Source of the DNA: Halosolutus amylolyticus | Lineage (GTDB): Archaea > Halobacteriota > Halobacteria > Halobacteriales > Natrialbaceae | Direction of reading: 5' to 3' | Length of the DNA: 64,000 nt | Assembly: GCF_023566055.1 (NCBI RefSeq) | Contig: NZ_JALIQP010000002.1 | Span: forward strand, 248,001-312,000 | In this document: positions 16,331 to 24,715 of the stretch, piece after piece | Position numbering within the stretch: position 1 is the first letter of the stretch | Layout: each line of letters begins with the position of its first letter | The notes under the pieces: model-generated | What the model was told of the DNA's origin: nothing | Seen by the model: only the letters and a program-made list of their open reading frames with translations | Databases searched by the model: none | Program-made: the position numbers and the translations under genes

Positions 16331-16618
16331 ATGAGCGACGAGGACGACGAGTCGGAGCCCGCCGTATCGCTCGGAGACCACACTCCCGTCGAGGGAGCAC
16401 CCCTCGCCCGCGTGACATCACGGCTGACCTGGCCCAAAGAGAAGAGCGAGGTCGATCGACTCGAGGGCGACAGCGTGATTCGAACCCCCGACGGGCCCCG
16501 GGAACTCTCCTCGGTACTCGAGGCGGTCGACGAGACGTACTTCCAGCGCCACCAGGAGTTCGAGCGACACGTCCGCGGGGTCGTCGGCACCGGGCCGGTC
16601 CCGACCGCAGACGAGTGA
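16331..16618 (+). CDS. Small conserved haloarchaeal protein, unknown function
   Basis: A 95-residue acidic protein beginning MSDEDDESEPAVSLGD. The middle reads RLTWPKEKSEVDRLEGDSVIRTPDGPRELSSVLEAVDETYFQRHQEF, a pattern I associate with a family of roughly 70-100-residue haloarchaeal proteins of unknown function (possibly DUF5789-like). No catalytic residues stand out. It lies 6 nt before the CPBP-like gene in the same direction, so the two are probably cotranscribed. The start was placed at 16331 because upstream in-frame sequence is not protein-like. Confidence 0.78.
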   Translation: MSDEDDESEPAVSLGDHTPVEGAPLARVTSRLTWPKEKSEVDRLEGDSVIRTPDGPRELSSVLEAVDETYFQRHQEFERHVRGVVGTGPVPTADE

Positions 16619-16624
16619 CGATCC

Positions 16625-17323
16625 GTGGCCACTGAAGAGGATCGAGCACCGGGAGAGTGGGCGCGTGCCCAGTTCGATCGGCTTACCTGGTTTCAGAAGT
16701 CGTTGCTAACCGGCGCCGTCCTGACCGTCGTGTGGATGCAGGTCGTCCCCGGCGACCTCGGCCGCCGAACGTTCGTCGACGCGGTCCTGCTCATCGGCGG
16801 CCCGCTCGCGCTCGGCTTCTCCCACGGCAAGCACATCGGCTGGACCGTCGATCGCGCCGCCGTTCGAAACGCGATCTTGCTCGCGATGTTCGTCCTGCCG
16901 TTCTACCTCGTCGGGTCGACGCTACCGACCATCCGGACGTTCTATCCGATGTGGGAGACCTCGTCCGCGCCGGGCGAGTTTCTCCCCCACGCGGTGAAAC
17001 TCTTCACGCTCGCGCTGGCCGCGGAGACCTACTACCGCGGCCTGCTCTGTGTCGGCGTCAGGGAGATCGGGTTCAAGGCCGTACTCATCAGCCCCGTCGT
17101 CTACATGATCCACCACTCGACGAAACCCCCGATCGAATTCCTGCTGTCGGGGCCGACCGACGTTCTCTTCGGCGCGGTCGACTACCAGTCGAACTCCATC
17201 CTCCCGTCGGTGATCGCCCACGGCGCCGGCCTCGTCCTGCTGGACTGGCTCGTGTTGCACGACCCACTGTTCGATCCACTGCCGTACCTGCAGTATCTCG
17301 AGTGGCTGCCGCTCCCGCTGTGA
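16625..17323 (+). CDS. CPBP/Rce1-like intramembrane protein lacking the first catalytic Glu
   Basis: A 232-residue protein, GTG start, with about six or seven membrane segments. The CPBP (Abi/Rce1) motif 1, normally EExxxR, reads AETYYR (residues 133-138), so the first Glu is Ala while the second Glu and the Arg remain. Motif 2 is seen as VYMIHHSTK (H163/H164) and motif 3 as VIAHGAG (H199). CPBP proteins are intramembrane glutamic proteases or scaffolds. In Rce1 the first Glu is needed for catalysis, so this protein may be inactive or use the remaining residues. The gene is likely cotranscribed with the small protein gene 6 nt upstream. Confidence 0.8.
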   Translation: MATEEDRAPGEWARAQFDRLTWFQKSLLTGAVLTVVWMQVVPGDLGRRTFVDAVLLIGGPLALGFSHGKHIGWTVDRAAVRNAILLAMFVLPFYLVGSTLPTIRTFYPMWETSSAPGEFLPHAVKLFTLALAAETYYRGLLCVGVREIGFKAVLISPVVYMIHHSTKPPIEFLLSGPTDVLFGAVDYQSNSILPSVIAHGAGLVLLDWLVLHDPLFDPLPYLQYLEWLPLPL

Positions 17324-17399
17324 CCGTCGGCTGCCGTCCGGATCCCGATCGGCGGTCCGGCGAATCCGACCCGGCGGCGGCTTCCCTCGACTCGTCCGA

Positions 17400-17843
17400 T
17401 CACGTGTCGCGAACGGTGATCGCGAACTCCTCCGAGATCGAGTCCGCGGCCTCGCGGTCCGATCGGTTCCAGACCGTCACGCCGTAGCGGACGGTCCCCG
17501 GTTCTGCGTCGGCCGCGACGGAGACGGGGACCACGACCTCGACGGTCTGTCTCGGCCGCCACCAGTTCCAGTACGGCGGGTAGGAGTCCTCCTGCGAGGT
17601 CGGAGACGGCGACACGCTGGCGTCGTTCACGTCGATCCGGACGCGTTCCCGAGAGTGCGGGAGAGAGAGGATGAGAGACCCGACGTTGTGCGCCGTAACC
17701 GTGATGGTCGTTTCCTCGCCGGGAGCGAGTTCCGGCTCGGCTCCGTCGACGCCCGGTGAACCCACGAATCCCCGGAGCAGCGACGTACTGACCGCGGCGA
17801 GACCGGCGAAACCGCCGACGAGGAGCGCGCGTCTGGAGGGCAT
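17400..17843 (-). CDS. Secreted protein with Tat-like signal, beta-sandwich type
   Basis: A 147-residue protein starting MPSRRALLVGGFAGLAAVSTSLLRGF. The SRRALLVGG twin-arginine motif plus hydrophobic stretch is a Tat signal. The mature part (PELAPGEETTITVTAHNVGSL, VEVVVPVSVAADAEPGTVRYGVTVWN) resembles a CARDB- or Ig-like beta sandwich exposed on the cell surface. No lipobox cysteine follows the signal, so it is probably released or held by another means. An ATG nine codons upstream exists but precedes the signal, so I prefer 17843. The function is unknown. Confidence 0.78.
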   Translation of the reverse strand: MPSRRALLVGGFAGLAAVSTSLLRGFVGSPGVDGAEPELAPGEETTITVTAHNVGSLILSLPHSRERVRIDVNDASVSPSPTSQEDSYPPYWNWWRPRQTVEVVVPVSVAADAEPGTVRYGVTVWNRSDREAADSISEEFAITVRDT

Positions 17844-17939
17844 ATTCCGATGGACGATGACAACTACCAAGAGTGTATCGCGATTCCGAGGCGAACGTCA
17901 CCAACCACTGTTATGCACCCCCCGTCCGATGTATCGCAT

Positions 17940-18404
17940 ATGAGCCTTCCCATCGACCCTGCCGCGATCGATCCCGACGAGTACGGCGAGAAACAGGCGG
18001 TCCTCGAGATGGACCACGAGGAGGCGATCGAACACGTCCGCGAGGTCTGCCTCGACGTCGGCTTCGGCATCCCCGTCGAGTTCTCGCCCTCGGACCTGCT
18101 GAACGAGAAGGTCGACGCCGATCGGGACCCCTACTACGTGCTCGGGGCCTGCAACCCCGAAATCGCCGATCGAGCCCTCGACGAGACGATCCGCATGGGC
18201 GGACTCTTCCCGTGTAACATGATCGTCTGGGAGGAGGAACCGGGGCGACAGCGCGTCTACCACGTCTCGATCATGAAGATCGCCCGCCTGCTCGGCATCG
18301 CGCCGGACAACGAGGCGTGGGCCGACATCGTCGACACGACCGGCGACTTCGTCGCGGAGACGTTCGACAAACTCGATTCGGTCGAGAGCGAGGTTACGGA
18401 CTGA
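17940..18404 (+). CDS. DUF302 domain protein
   Basis: A 154-residue acidic protein with a DUF302 domain: IEHVREVCLDVGFGIPVEFSPSDLLNEKVDADRDPYYVLGACNPEIADRALDETIRMGGLFPCNMIVWEEEPGRQRVYHVSIMKI. The cysteine in ACNP and in FPCNM are conserved in this family. DUF302 proteins are widespread, often near sulfur or metal genes, but no biochemical role is established. A TTATGC box about 30 nt before the ATG suits leaderless expression. The gene is divergent from the Tat-exported protein gene and otherwise isolated. Confidence 0.93.
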   Translation: MSLPIDPAAIDPDEYGEKQAVLEMDHEEAIEHVREVCLDVGFGIPVEFSPSDLLNEKVDADRDPYYVLGACNPEIADRALDETIRMGGLFPCNMIVWEEEPGRQRVYHVSIMKIARLLGIAPDNEAWADIVDTTGDFVAETFDKLDSVESEVTD

Positions 18405-18466
18405 GACCAGGACGATCGGCCGACGTCCCTCGATCGACGTTCCCACCGGTTGCCACCGCTACCCCG

Positions 18467-18474
18467 CCTTTTAG
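18467..18474 (+). promoter_or_regulatory. TATA-like box before 18501
   Basis: CCTTTTAGAAC places TTTTAGA about 28-34 nt ahead of the GTG at 18501 and supports that start over an in-frame ATG at 18450 that lies upstream of this box. Confidence 0.45.
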
Positions 18475-18500
18475 AACGTGCGACGGCGTACCGGGAGTCA

Positions 18501-19280
18501 GTGACACCGCACGCGGACTTTCACGTCCACTCGAACTACTCCGACGGCCGGCCCCTCCCCGAGATGGTCGCAGCGGCCGAACGCGCGGGTCTCGAGGCCG
18601 TCGGGATCACCGATCACTGCAACGTCTCGAACCGATCGGTGCCGATGCGGGCCAAGCGCGAGCACGGGTTCAACCTCGATCTGACCTACGAGCGACGCCG
18701 GGAAGCCCTGGAGAGCCTGCGAGCCGCGACCGACCTCGCGATCTACGACGGCGTCGAACTCGACTACGACCCCCGCGACGAACCCGAACTCGAGTCGTTC
18801 CTCGAGCAGGCCGGGTTCGACTACGCGATCGGCAGCGTCCACGAACTCGACGGCGCGTGTATCTTCGACCGATCGGCCTTCGCCGACCGGTCCGAATCCG
18901 AACGCCGGGACCTCGTCGACGACTACTACCGCAAGATCGTCTCCCTGCTCGAGTTCGACGCGTTCGACGTCCTCGGTCACGTCGACGCGATCGAACGGAC
19001 GCCGGAACTGCGCGGCTACGCGACGACCGAGCACTACCACCGGGTCGCCGACGCGCTCGTCGAGTCCTCGTCCGTCCTGGAGATCAACGCCGGGCGAGTC
19101 GGCCGGGAATACGGATCGTTCCACCCCGAACCGTCGTTTCTCGAGATCCTCCGCGATCGCAACGTCCGCTTCGTCCCCGGGTCCGACGCTCACCGGCCGG
19201 CCGAACTCGTCGATCGGGTCCCGCTGTTCGCCGACCGATTCGTCGAAGCGGGTCTCGAATCGACCTCGCCGATCGGCTGA
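18501..19280 (+). CDS. PHP-domain phosphoesterase (histidinol-phosphatase-like)
   Basis: A 259-residue protein with an intact PHP metal site: HADFHVHSNYSDG at the very start, GITDHC, GVELDYDP, IGSVHELDG, DVLGHVDAIERT, EINAGR and PGSDAHRPAEL. The order and spacing match HisK-type histidinol phosphatases and related phosphoesterases. A role in histidine synthesis (histidinol phosphate to histidinol) is plausible, but no other his gene lies nearby. It contrasts with the PHP-like protein at 53-817, whose ligands are altered. The start is at GTG 18501 because the motif begins four residues later and a promoter box fits. Confidence 0.92.
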   Translation: MTPHADFHVHSNYSDGRPLPEMVAAAERAGLEAVGITDHCNVSNRSVPMRAKREHGFNLDLTYERRREALESLRAATDLAIYDGVELDYDPRDEPELESFLEQAGFDYAIGSVHELDGACIFDRSAFADRSESERRDLVDDYYRKIVSLLEFDAFDVLGHVDAIERTPELRGYATTEHYHRVADALVESSSVLEINAGRVGREYGSFHPEPSFLEILRDRNVRFVPGSDAHRPAELVDRVPLFADRFVEAGLESTSPIG

Positions 19281-19370
19281 TCACGGGTTGGGTACCCCGG
19301 TAATGGGTCTCCTGCAAGGGGTGTCGAAGCGGCCACGGTCGACCTGTCCACTGGTTGGCACGCGGAGATG

Positions 19371-19378
19371 TCAATATT
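19371..19378 (+). promoter_or_regulatory. TATA-like box before 19406
   Basis: CAATATTTACG lies 27-35 nt ahead of the ATG at 19406. Confidence 0.45.
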
Positions 19379-19405
19379 TACGTACGTGAAGGGCAACCAC
19401 GAACT

Positions 19406-20575
19406 ATGGACGTCCGGACCACGTTTTTTGCCCTCCTGCTCGTCGCCCTGGGGACCATCGCGACCCTGATGATCGCCCCGCTGTTGCAGTACGTGATGGC
19501 CGCCGCGCTCCTCGCGTTCGTGCTCTACCCCGCCCACGAGCGACTCGAGGAGCGGATCGGGGCGCGCCCGTCCGCGTTCGTCATCACGGGTCTCGCGATC
19601 GTCGCGACGGTGGTCCCGACGCTCTACGTCTCGATCGTCCTGCTCCAGACGACGATCACGTATCTCGACGGGTTCGACGAATCGGTCGTCGTCGACTCGA
19701 TCAGGGACGTGGCGTTCCAGATCGGCGTCGACGAGGCGGCGTTCGCGATGGCACGGGAGCAAGTCATCGCGGAGGTCGAGGGATCGATCGCGAGCGCCGT
19801 CGAACTGTTCCTCCGGGAGACGATCGGCCTCCTGAACGCCAGCATTCGGATGAGCGTCGGCCTGCTCGTCCTCGTGTTCGTCCTCTACTACCTGCTTCTC
19901 GACGGACCGGCGTTCGTCGCCTGGCTCGCCGACGTCATCCCGCTCGAGGACGGCGTTCGCGACGAGTTGTTCGACGAGGTCGAGACCGTGACGCGGGCCG
20001 TGATCCAGAGCCACGTCCTCGTCGCGCTGGCCGAGGGCCTGCTCGGCGGTCTCGGATTCTACCTGCTCGGCGTCCCCAACGTCGCGCTGTGGACGGTCGT
20101 GATGATCGTCGTCTCGTTCCTGCCGGCGATCGGGATCTGGCTCGTCTGGGGCCCCGCCGTCGGCTATCTCGTGGCCGCGGACGAGTTGGTCGCCGGACTG
20201 GTGTTGCTCGTCTACGGACTGACCGTCCTGTCGATCGTCGACAATTACCTGCGGGCGGTCTTCGTCGATCACGGTTCGGGTCTCCACCGTGCCGCCGTCC
20301 TCGTCGGCGTCATCGGCGGGATCTACCTCCTCGGGATCATGGGACTGTTCCTCGGCCCGGTACTCCTCGCGGTGTTCAAGGCCGGTCTCAACGTCTTCAG
20401 CAAGACCGCACTGGCGAGCGGCGACCCACAGGTGGCTCCGACCGCTCGGCCGGTCTCCAGCGGCGAGAACGCAACGGCCGCCTCGAAGGGAGAAAACGCG
20501 CCGACGGTCGATACGGATTGCTGTAACGATTTCCCGGCGCAACCGCCGCCCGGATCGCGGTTGCGCCGGAAATGA
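19406..20575 (+). CDS. AI-2E family transporter; C-terminus encoded by a repeat element
   Basis: A 389-residue polytopic membrane protein of the AI-2E/PerM family, with about eight membrane segments. Typical features are the N-terminal hairpin (TTFFALLLVALGTIATLMIAPLLQYVMAAALLAFVLYPAHERLEERIG), the large soluble loop between helices 3 and 4 with DESVVVDSIRD, LYYLLLDGPAF, and the later GLPNxxLW-like region GVPNVALWTVVM and SIVDNYLRAV. Family members include a quorum-signal exporter and Na+/H+ antiporters, so the substrate is open. The last 22 residues (from about VDTDCC to SRLRRK) and the stop codon fall inside the palindromic repeat at 20511-20591, so the tail is not native to the family. Confidence 0.92.
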   Translation: MDVRTTFFALLLVALGTIATLMIAPLLQYVMAAALLAFVLYPAHERLEERIGARPSAFVITGLAIVATVVPTLYVSIVLLQTTITYLDGFDESVVVDSIRDVAFQIGVDEAAFAMAREQVIAEVEGSIASAVELFLRETIGLLNASIRMSVGLLVLVFVLYYLLLDGPAFVAWLADVIPLEDGVRDELFDEVETVTRAVIQSHVLVALAEGLLGGLGFYLLGVPNVALWTVVMIVVSFLPAIGIWLVWGPAVGYLVAADELVAGLVLLVYGLTVLSIVDNYLRAVFVDHGSGLHRAAVLVGVIGGIYLLGIMGLFLGPVLLAVFKAGLNVFSKTALASGDPQVAPTARPVSSGENATAASKGENAPTVDTDCCNDFPAQPPPGSRLRRK

Positions 20576-20591
20576 CGTACAGTAAACCGTA
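20511..20591. repeat. Palindromic interspersed repeat, copy B
   Basis: An 81-bp palindrome nearly identical to the reverse complement of the copy at 14319-14400. Inner arms CCGGCGCAACCGC (20534-20546) and GCGGTTGCGCCGG (20557-20569) are perfect, and outer arms begin ATACGGATTGCTGTA and end TACAGTAAACCGTA. The stop codon of the AI-2E-type gene (20573-20575) lies within it. Confidence 0.92.
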
Positions 20592-20720
20592 GAGTGAGCG
20601 CCCGCGATCGACTCGCGATCGGACGGGACGAGCCAAGTGCGAGCGAGGAGACTCTTCGTGCCGACGCAACGAGAACAGACCGACGAGCGGGGACGAGACC
20701 GACGAACGGAGGGTGCTGAA

Positions 20721-20942
20721 TTATCGATCGTCGTCGCACTGGCCCGTAGACGGGTCACTCGTACCGTCTTCGTGAGACCCGTCTTCACCGCCGGTTCGCT
20801 CCGCGACCCGGCGATCGATGTCGGACTGGAGGGCCCCGGAGGCGATCATGATGACGGCGATGACGACGATCGGGACGCCGACGAGGAGGGCGAGCACCGC
20901 GATCACCGCGAGCAATTCGGCGCTGACCAGCGCGAGCCACAT
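20721..20942 (-). CDS. Small single-pass membrane protein
   Basis: A 73-residue protein starting MWLALVSAELLAVIAVLALLVGVPIVVIAVIMIASGAL, i.e. one long or two close hydrophobic helices, followed by an acidic tail (RVAERTGGEDGSHEDGTSDPS). An alternative ATG at 20975 would add 11 residues (MPKPFERVSGR). The sequence GCCTAAGCC about 30 nt before 20942 could be a weak TATA box favouring the shorter form. No motif indicates function. It precedes another small membrane protein gene on the same strand upstream (21051-21302), 108 nt away. Confidence 0.62.
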   Translation of the reverse strand: MWLALVSAELLAVIAVLALLVGVPIVVIAVIMIASGALQSDIDRRVAERTGGEDGSHEDGTSDPSTGQCDDDR

Positions 20943-21050
20943 ACGTCCGGACACGCGCTCGAACGGCTTAGGCACCGGGGATCGAGGACGCCGGGGACTG
21001 CGGTCCCACCGTCGCGGACTTCGTCGACCGCCGGTGACGCCGGCGGTCGA

Positions 21051-21302
21051 TCAGGGCTCGCGGCGATCGGCCTCGAGGTGCTCGACGCGCCGTTCGAGGG
21101 CCGCCACGCGCTGCTCGAGCGCGGCGACGTCTCCATCGGTCGGCGCAGTCGCTCCAGTGCTGTCGTCGCCGTCGCGGGTCAGGATCCAGACCACGAGTCC
21201 GATCGCGACGATCGGAACGAGAACGAAAAACATCATGAACAGCACGATCAGGAGCTCTGGGCCGCCGGGTGCGCCCGGGACGAAGAGGGGAACGGGGATC
21301 AT
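21051..21302 (-). CDS. Small membrane protein with TatA-like N-terminus and coiled coil
   Basis: An 83-residue protein. It starts MIPVPLFVPGAPGGPELLIV, very like the start of haloarchaeal TatA proteins (PGxPGGPELLI), then continues as a single hydrophobic helix (LFMMFFVLVPIVAIGLVVWIL). The FGxxKLP-type hinge that follows in TatA is missing. The C-terminal third, ALEQRVAALERRVEHLEADRREP, is a clear heptad coiled coil. It is thus a membrane-anchored oligomerising protein, possibly derived from TatA, but there is no evidence it works in protein export. Resemblance to TatA is from memory of the family. Confidence 0.8.
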   Translation of the reverse strand: MIPVPLFVPGAPGGPELLIVLFMMFFVLVPIVAIGLVVWILTRDGDDSTGATAPTDGDVAALEQRVAALERRVEHLEADRREP

Positions 21303-21388
21303 ACGGACACGTCAGACCGAATCGACAAAAGTGTTCGCGTACTGCAACGACGCCGATCGGTGGCATCCGTCGGCCCGACCGTACCGAC

Positions 21389-22690
21389 CTATCGGTCCGT
21401 CGAGAACGCACTAAGGTTCGACTGGACCGCCGCCGCGAGTTCGGACTTCCGCCGGAGTCGTGCGTAGGAGACCGGCAACTGGGTCGCGATCTCCGCGATC
21501 GCGCCGTGGAACGTCTCGGCCTCGCCGTACTCCCCCTCGAAGGCGTTGCGGACGCTCTCGCGGACCTGCCAGACGCCGACCGGGGCCCAGTAGTCGTCGC
21601 TGACCTCCCGCAGGACCAGACACTTCGCCTGCCGGCCGATCGACTCGAGGTGCTCGAGCACGCCGAGGCGGGCGGCGTAGTACGCGCCGGCGGTCTCCTC
21701 GACGTAGCTCGATCGGCCCTCGAACCCCTCGTACGCGCTCTGGAGCCAGACGTCGTCCTCGGGGTTGGGGTTCCAGATACTGCCGGGGGCTTTCATCTCG
21801 ACGAGTTCGAACTCCCAGTTGCCGGGCGCGAGGATCACCCAGTAGCGATTGCCCATGTACTCGTTGGCCCAGACCTGGACCTCGTCGATGCTCGGGGCCG
21901 ACCGGATGCGCCCGCGCAGGAACTGGCCGACGGTGTCGTCGACGGCGGTGATCGACCACCGCGTCGGCACGAGGCGGCGCTGGTCGGTCTCGCCGAGCGC
22001 GCCCGCAGAGAGGATCGAGTTGATCTCGTAGACGTCGAACCCGCGGCGGTAGAGGTAGGTCATCGCACCCTGGGCCTGCCAGTCGTCGTCCTCCAGGGTC
22101 TTCTTGACCGGTCTGGGGACGTGGGGGTTCTCCTGCAAGTCGGCGTTCCGGGCGGTCGCTCGCGGGCCGCGGGGCGTCGCGACGTCCGTCCCCGCGTCGA
22201 GGCCGAGATCCGGCGTGTCGTCGAGGCCGATCTCGAGGTCGACCGGCCGATCGGCGATCGCGACCTCGCGCTGGACGCCGACGAAGCCGTTCCAGGCGTC
22301 GTGGACGTTCGGCGTCAGCCTGCTCGCGATGCTCGGCGAGTCGACGTTCGCGCGCTTGTTCGAGTTCAACAGTCCAGTTCTGCGTTGCAGGACGTCGTCG
22401 ATCGCGTACCCCTGCCGGTACCACTCCCCGTCGGTGACGTACTCCTCCGCCGCCCCCTCGTCGCCGACCGGCGAGAGCAGGCCCACGGGGATGTCGGGGT
22501 AGTTCGATCGCCCGACGAAGATCGAGGGGGCGGTCGACCCGACGAGCGTATCGCCGGTCAGGGCGTCGTCGAACCGCCGTTCGAAGTCCTCGAGGTGGTC
22601 CGTGATCGCGTAGGACTTCTCCTTCGCGAGGCGCCGTCGCTCGGCCTCCTCGTCGGGTTCCAGGTCCTCGATGTAGTCGTCGAGGCGCAT
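21389..22690 (-). CDS. nreA: DNA repair protein NreA
   Basis: A 433-residue archaeal NreA protein (DUF650/DUF651). Recognisable segments are SAPSIFVGRSNYPDIPVGLLSP-type (here TAPSIFVGRSNYP), LLNSNKRANVDSP, GFVGVQREVAIADRPVDLEI, RNADLQENPHVPRPVKKTLEDDDWQAQGAMTYLYRRGFDVYEINSILSAGALG, RRLVPTRWSITAVDDTV and the PVGVWQVRESVR region. NreA proteins in haloarchaea help resist mitomycin-type DNA damage and bind the PCNA clamp through a C-terminal PIP box; here the end reads AVQSNLSAFSTDR, where Q, L and F fit a PIP-like spacing with a weak final aromatic. The zinc finger found at the N-terminus of some NreA proteins is absent. Confidence 0.95.
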   Translation of the reverse strand: MRLDDYIEDLEPDEEAERRRLAKEKSYAITDHLEDFERRFDDALTGDTLVGSTAPSIFVGRSNYPDIPVGLLSPVGDEGAAEEYVTDGEWYRQGYAIDDVLQRRTGLLNSNKRANVDSPSIASRLTPNVHDAWNGFVGVQREVAIADRPVDLEIGLDDTPDLGLDAGTDVATPRGPRATARNADLQENPHVPRPVKKTLEDDDWQAQGAMTYLYRRGFDVYEINSILSAGALGETDQRRLVPTRWSITAVDDTVGQFLRGRIRSAPSIDEVQVWANEYMGNRYWVILAPGNWEFELVEMKAPGSIWNPNPEDDVWLQSAYEGFEGRSSYVEETAGAYYAARLGVLEHLESIGRQAKCLVLREVSDDYWAPVGVWQVRESVRNAFEGEYGEAETFHGAIAEIATQLPVSYARLRRKSELAAAVQSNLSAFSTDR

Positions 22691-22787
22691 TCACCGGCTG
22701 TAGGGACGCAGTGGGTTTGAATGTTGAGTTCGCAGCCTGCGGCAAAGGAGGAGCGTTATCAAACCCAATCGCATAGCTCCAGTCACC

Positions 22788-24635
22788 GTGTCGCTGCTCC
22801 CCGTCGTCGTCGGCATTCTCACGCTCGGCGTGGGCACACAGTTACTCGCAAAGCGGATGCAGGTTCCGAGCGTCCTCTTTCTCATCGCCATCGGCGTCGT
22901 CGTCGGTCCCGAGGGGTTAGGATTCGTGACGCTCGACACCTTCGGCGAGGGGCTGTCGACCATCGTCGGGGTGAGCGTCGCCATCATCATCTTCGACGGC
23001 GCGTTTCACCTCCACCGAGAGAAACTCGAGCAGGCGCCCAAAGCAGTCCGTAGATTGACGACGGTCGGTGCGGCGCTCGCGTTCGTCGGGACGGGTGTCG
23101 CGGTTCGAGTCTTCCTCGGAACAGAGTGGGACGTCGCGTTCCTGATTGGTGCCCTGCTCATCGCGACCGGTCCGACCGTGATCACGCCGGTGCTCGAGGT
23201 CGTCACGGTGCGAGACCACGTCGAAACCGCGCTCGAGGCCGAGGGGATCGTCAACGACGTCACCGCCGCTGTGCTCGCGATCGTCATCTTTGAGGCGGTC
23301 GTCGTCGGGAATTCTCCGGAGGCCGTTCCGGTCGAGTTCCTCCAGCGTCTGGCGGTCGGGATCGGTATCGGGGTCGTCGTCGCGGGCGTCGTCTGGTATC
23401 TGCTGGTCGAAGTCAGGGCTCCGGCGGGCGACGCCCCGCAGATGGCACGGCTGGTGACGCTTACGGGGGCGCTCCTCTCGTTCGGGCTCGCGGAGTCGGT
23501 CTTCCCGGAAACCGGCGTCGCAGCGGCCGCGGTCACCGGACTCGTCCTCGGCAACGTCGATCTACCCCACCGCGAGGAGATCCTCGCCTTCAACCGGGAT
23601 CTGACGCTCGTCGTCCTCTCGTTCGTGTTCATCTCGCTCGCCGCACTGATCGACTTCGACTCCCTGATCGGCCTCGGGACCGGCGGGATCGCCGTCGTGG
23701 TGGCAGTTACACTCTTCGTCCGGCCGGTTCTCGTCATCCTCTCGGCGACCGACCGCCAGTTCAGTCGTTCGGAACGGCTCTTCCTCTCGTTCGTCGGTCC
23801 GCGAGGGATCATCCCAGCGTCGGTGGCGACGCTGTTCGCGATCGAACTCGAGGCCGCGGGCCAGTTCGAGGCCGCGCAGACGCTCGCCGGGACCGTCTTT
23901 CTCGTCATCTTCATCACTGTCGTGATACAGGCGGGGTTCGCCCGCCAGATCGCGGAGTACCTCGATGTCATTCCAATGCCTACGATCATCGTCGGCGGCG
24001 GCCGGGTCGGCCGGGCGCTCGCCACACGACTGGAGAACCGAGGCGAAAACATCGTCATCGTCGACGAGGACGAGGAGACGATCGAACAACTTCGCCGGGA
24101 CGGCTACACCGTCTGCAACGGGAACGGGACGAGTGCGGAGACGCTCCGCGAGGCCGGAATCGAACGCGCAGGGATCGTTGCAGCGACGACCGCGGACGAC
24201 AATACCAACCTGCTGGTCGCCCAGCTCGCCCGGACCAAATTCGGCGTCGAAACGGTCGTCGCGAGGGTGAACGAACCCGGAAACGTCGACGCCTTCGAAG
24301 CGCTCGACGTCCGCGCGATCGACGTCGCGAACGCAACCGCGTGGTCGCTGGACAACGAGATCGAACGCCCGGCGCTCTCCCACTGGATGACCGAACTCGG
24401 TGAGGGCCACGACGCTCAGGAGATCACCGTCACTGCCTCGGATCTCGGCGGAGCGACGATCGCGGAGTTGGACGCCGACATCCCGGACGGCGTCATCATC
24501 GCGGTCATCGCCCGCGACGGCGAGACGTACGTCCCGGAGGCGGACACCGTTCTCGAGGAGGGTGACAAAGTGACCTTCCTCGGGCGTGAGGAAGCCGTTC
24601 GAGCGGCGGTGCGTCGGTTCCATCCGCACGGGTAG
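22788..24635 (+). CDS. Na+/H+ antiporter (CPA family) with C-terminal TrkA domains
   Basis: A 615-residue protein with a GTG start. Residues 1-390 form about twelve membrane helices of the CPA1/NhaP type, with IATGPTVITPVLEVV, AEGIVNDVTAAVLAIVIFE (the ND pair in the ion-binding core) and SFVGPRGIIPASVATLFA. A Rossmann TrkA-N domain follows (PTIIVGGGRVGRALATRL, IVIVDEDEETIEQL, VAATTADDNTNLL), then a TrkA-C domain (ITVTASDLGGATIAELD...VTFLGREEAVRAAVRR). The latter two should bind nucleotides and gate transport. It most likely exports Na+ in exchange for protons, needed by a salt-loving cell. It is monocistronic with a hairpin 50 nt after the stop. Confidence 0.95.
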   Translation: MSLLPVVVGILTLGVGTQLLAKRMQVPSVLFLIAIGVVVGPEGLGFVTLDTFGEGLSTIVGVSVAIIIFDGAFHLHREKLEQAPKAVRRLTTVGAALAFVGTGVAVRVFLGTEWDVAFLIGALLIATGPTVITPVLEVVTVRDHVETALEAEGIVNDVTAAVLAIVIFEAVVVGNSPEAVPVEFLQRLAVGIGIGVVVAGVVWYLLVEVRAPAGDAPQMARLVTLTGALLSFGLAESVFPETGVAAAAVTGLVLGNVDLPHREEILAFNRDLTLVVLSFVFISLAALIDFDSLIGLGTGGIAVVVAVTLFVRPVLVILSATDRQFSRSERLFLSFVGPRGIIPASVATLFAIELEAAGQFEAAQTLAGTVFLVIFITVVIQAGFARQIAEYLDVIPMPTIIVGGGRVGRALATRLENRGENIVIVDEDEETIEQLRRDGYTVCNGNGTSAETLREAGIERAGIVAATTADDNTNLLVAQLARTKFGVETVVARVNEPGNVDAFEALDVRAIDVANATAWSLDNEIERPALSHWMTELGEGHDAQEITVTASDLGGATIAELDADIPDGVIIAVIARDGETYVPEADTVLEEGDKVTFLGREEAVRAAVRRFHPHG

Positions 24636-24683
24636 CTGCGCACGAAACCGGGCGGACAGAGCCAGCACAAGTAGTCAGAGGCA

Positions 24684-24715
24684 GAGGTTCGGTCGGCCTG
24701 ACACCACCGAACCTC
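24684..24715 (+). terminator. Hairpin after the antiporter gene
   Basis: Perfect 10-bp arms GAGGTTCGGT and ACCGAACCTC around a 12-base loop, beginning 49 nt after the antiporter stop. There is no T-run after it, so a role in transcript ending or RNA protection is only possible. Confidence 0.35.
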
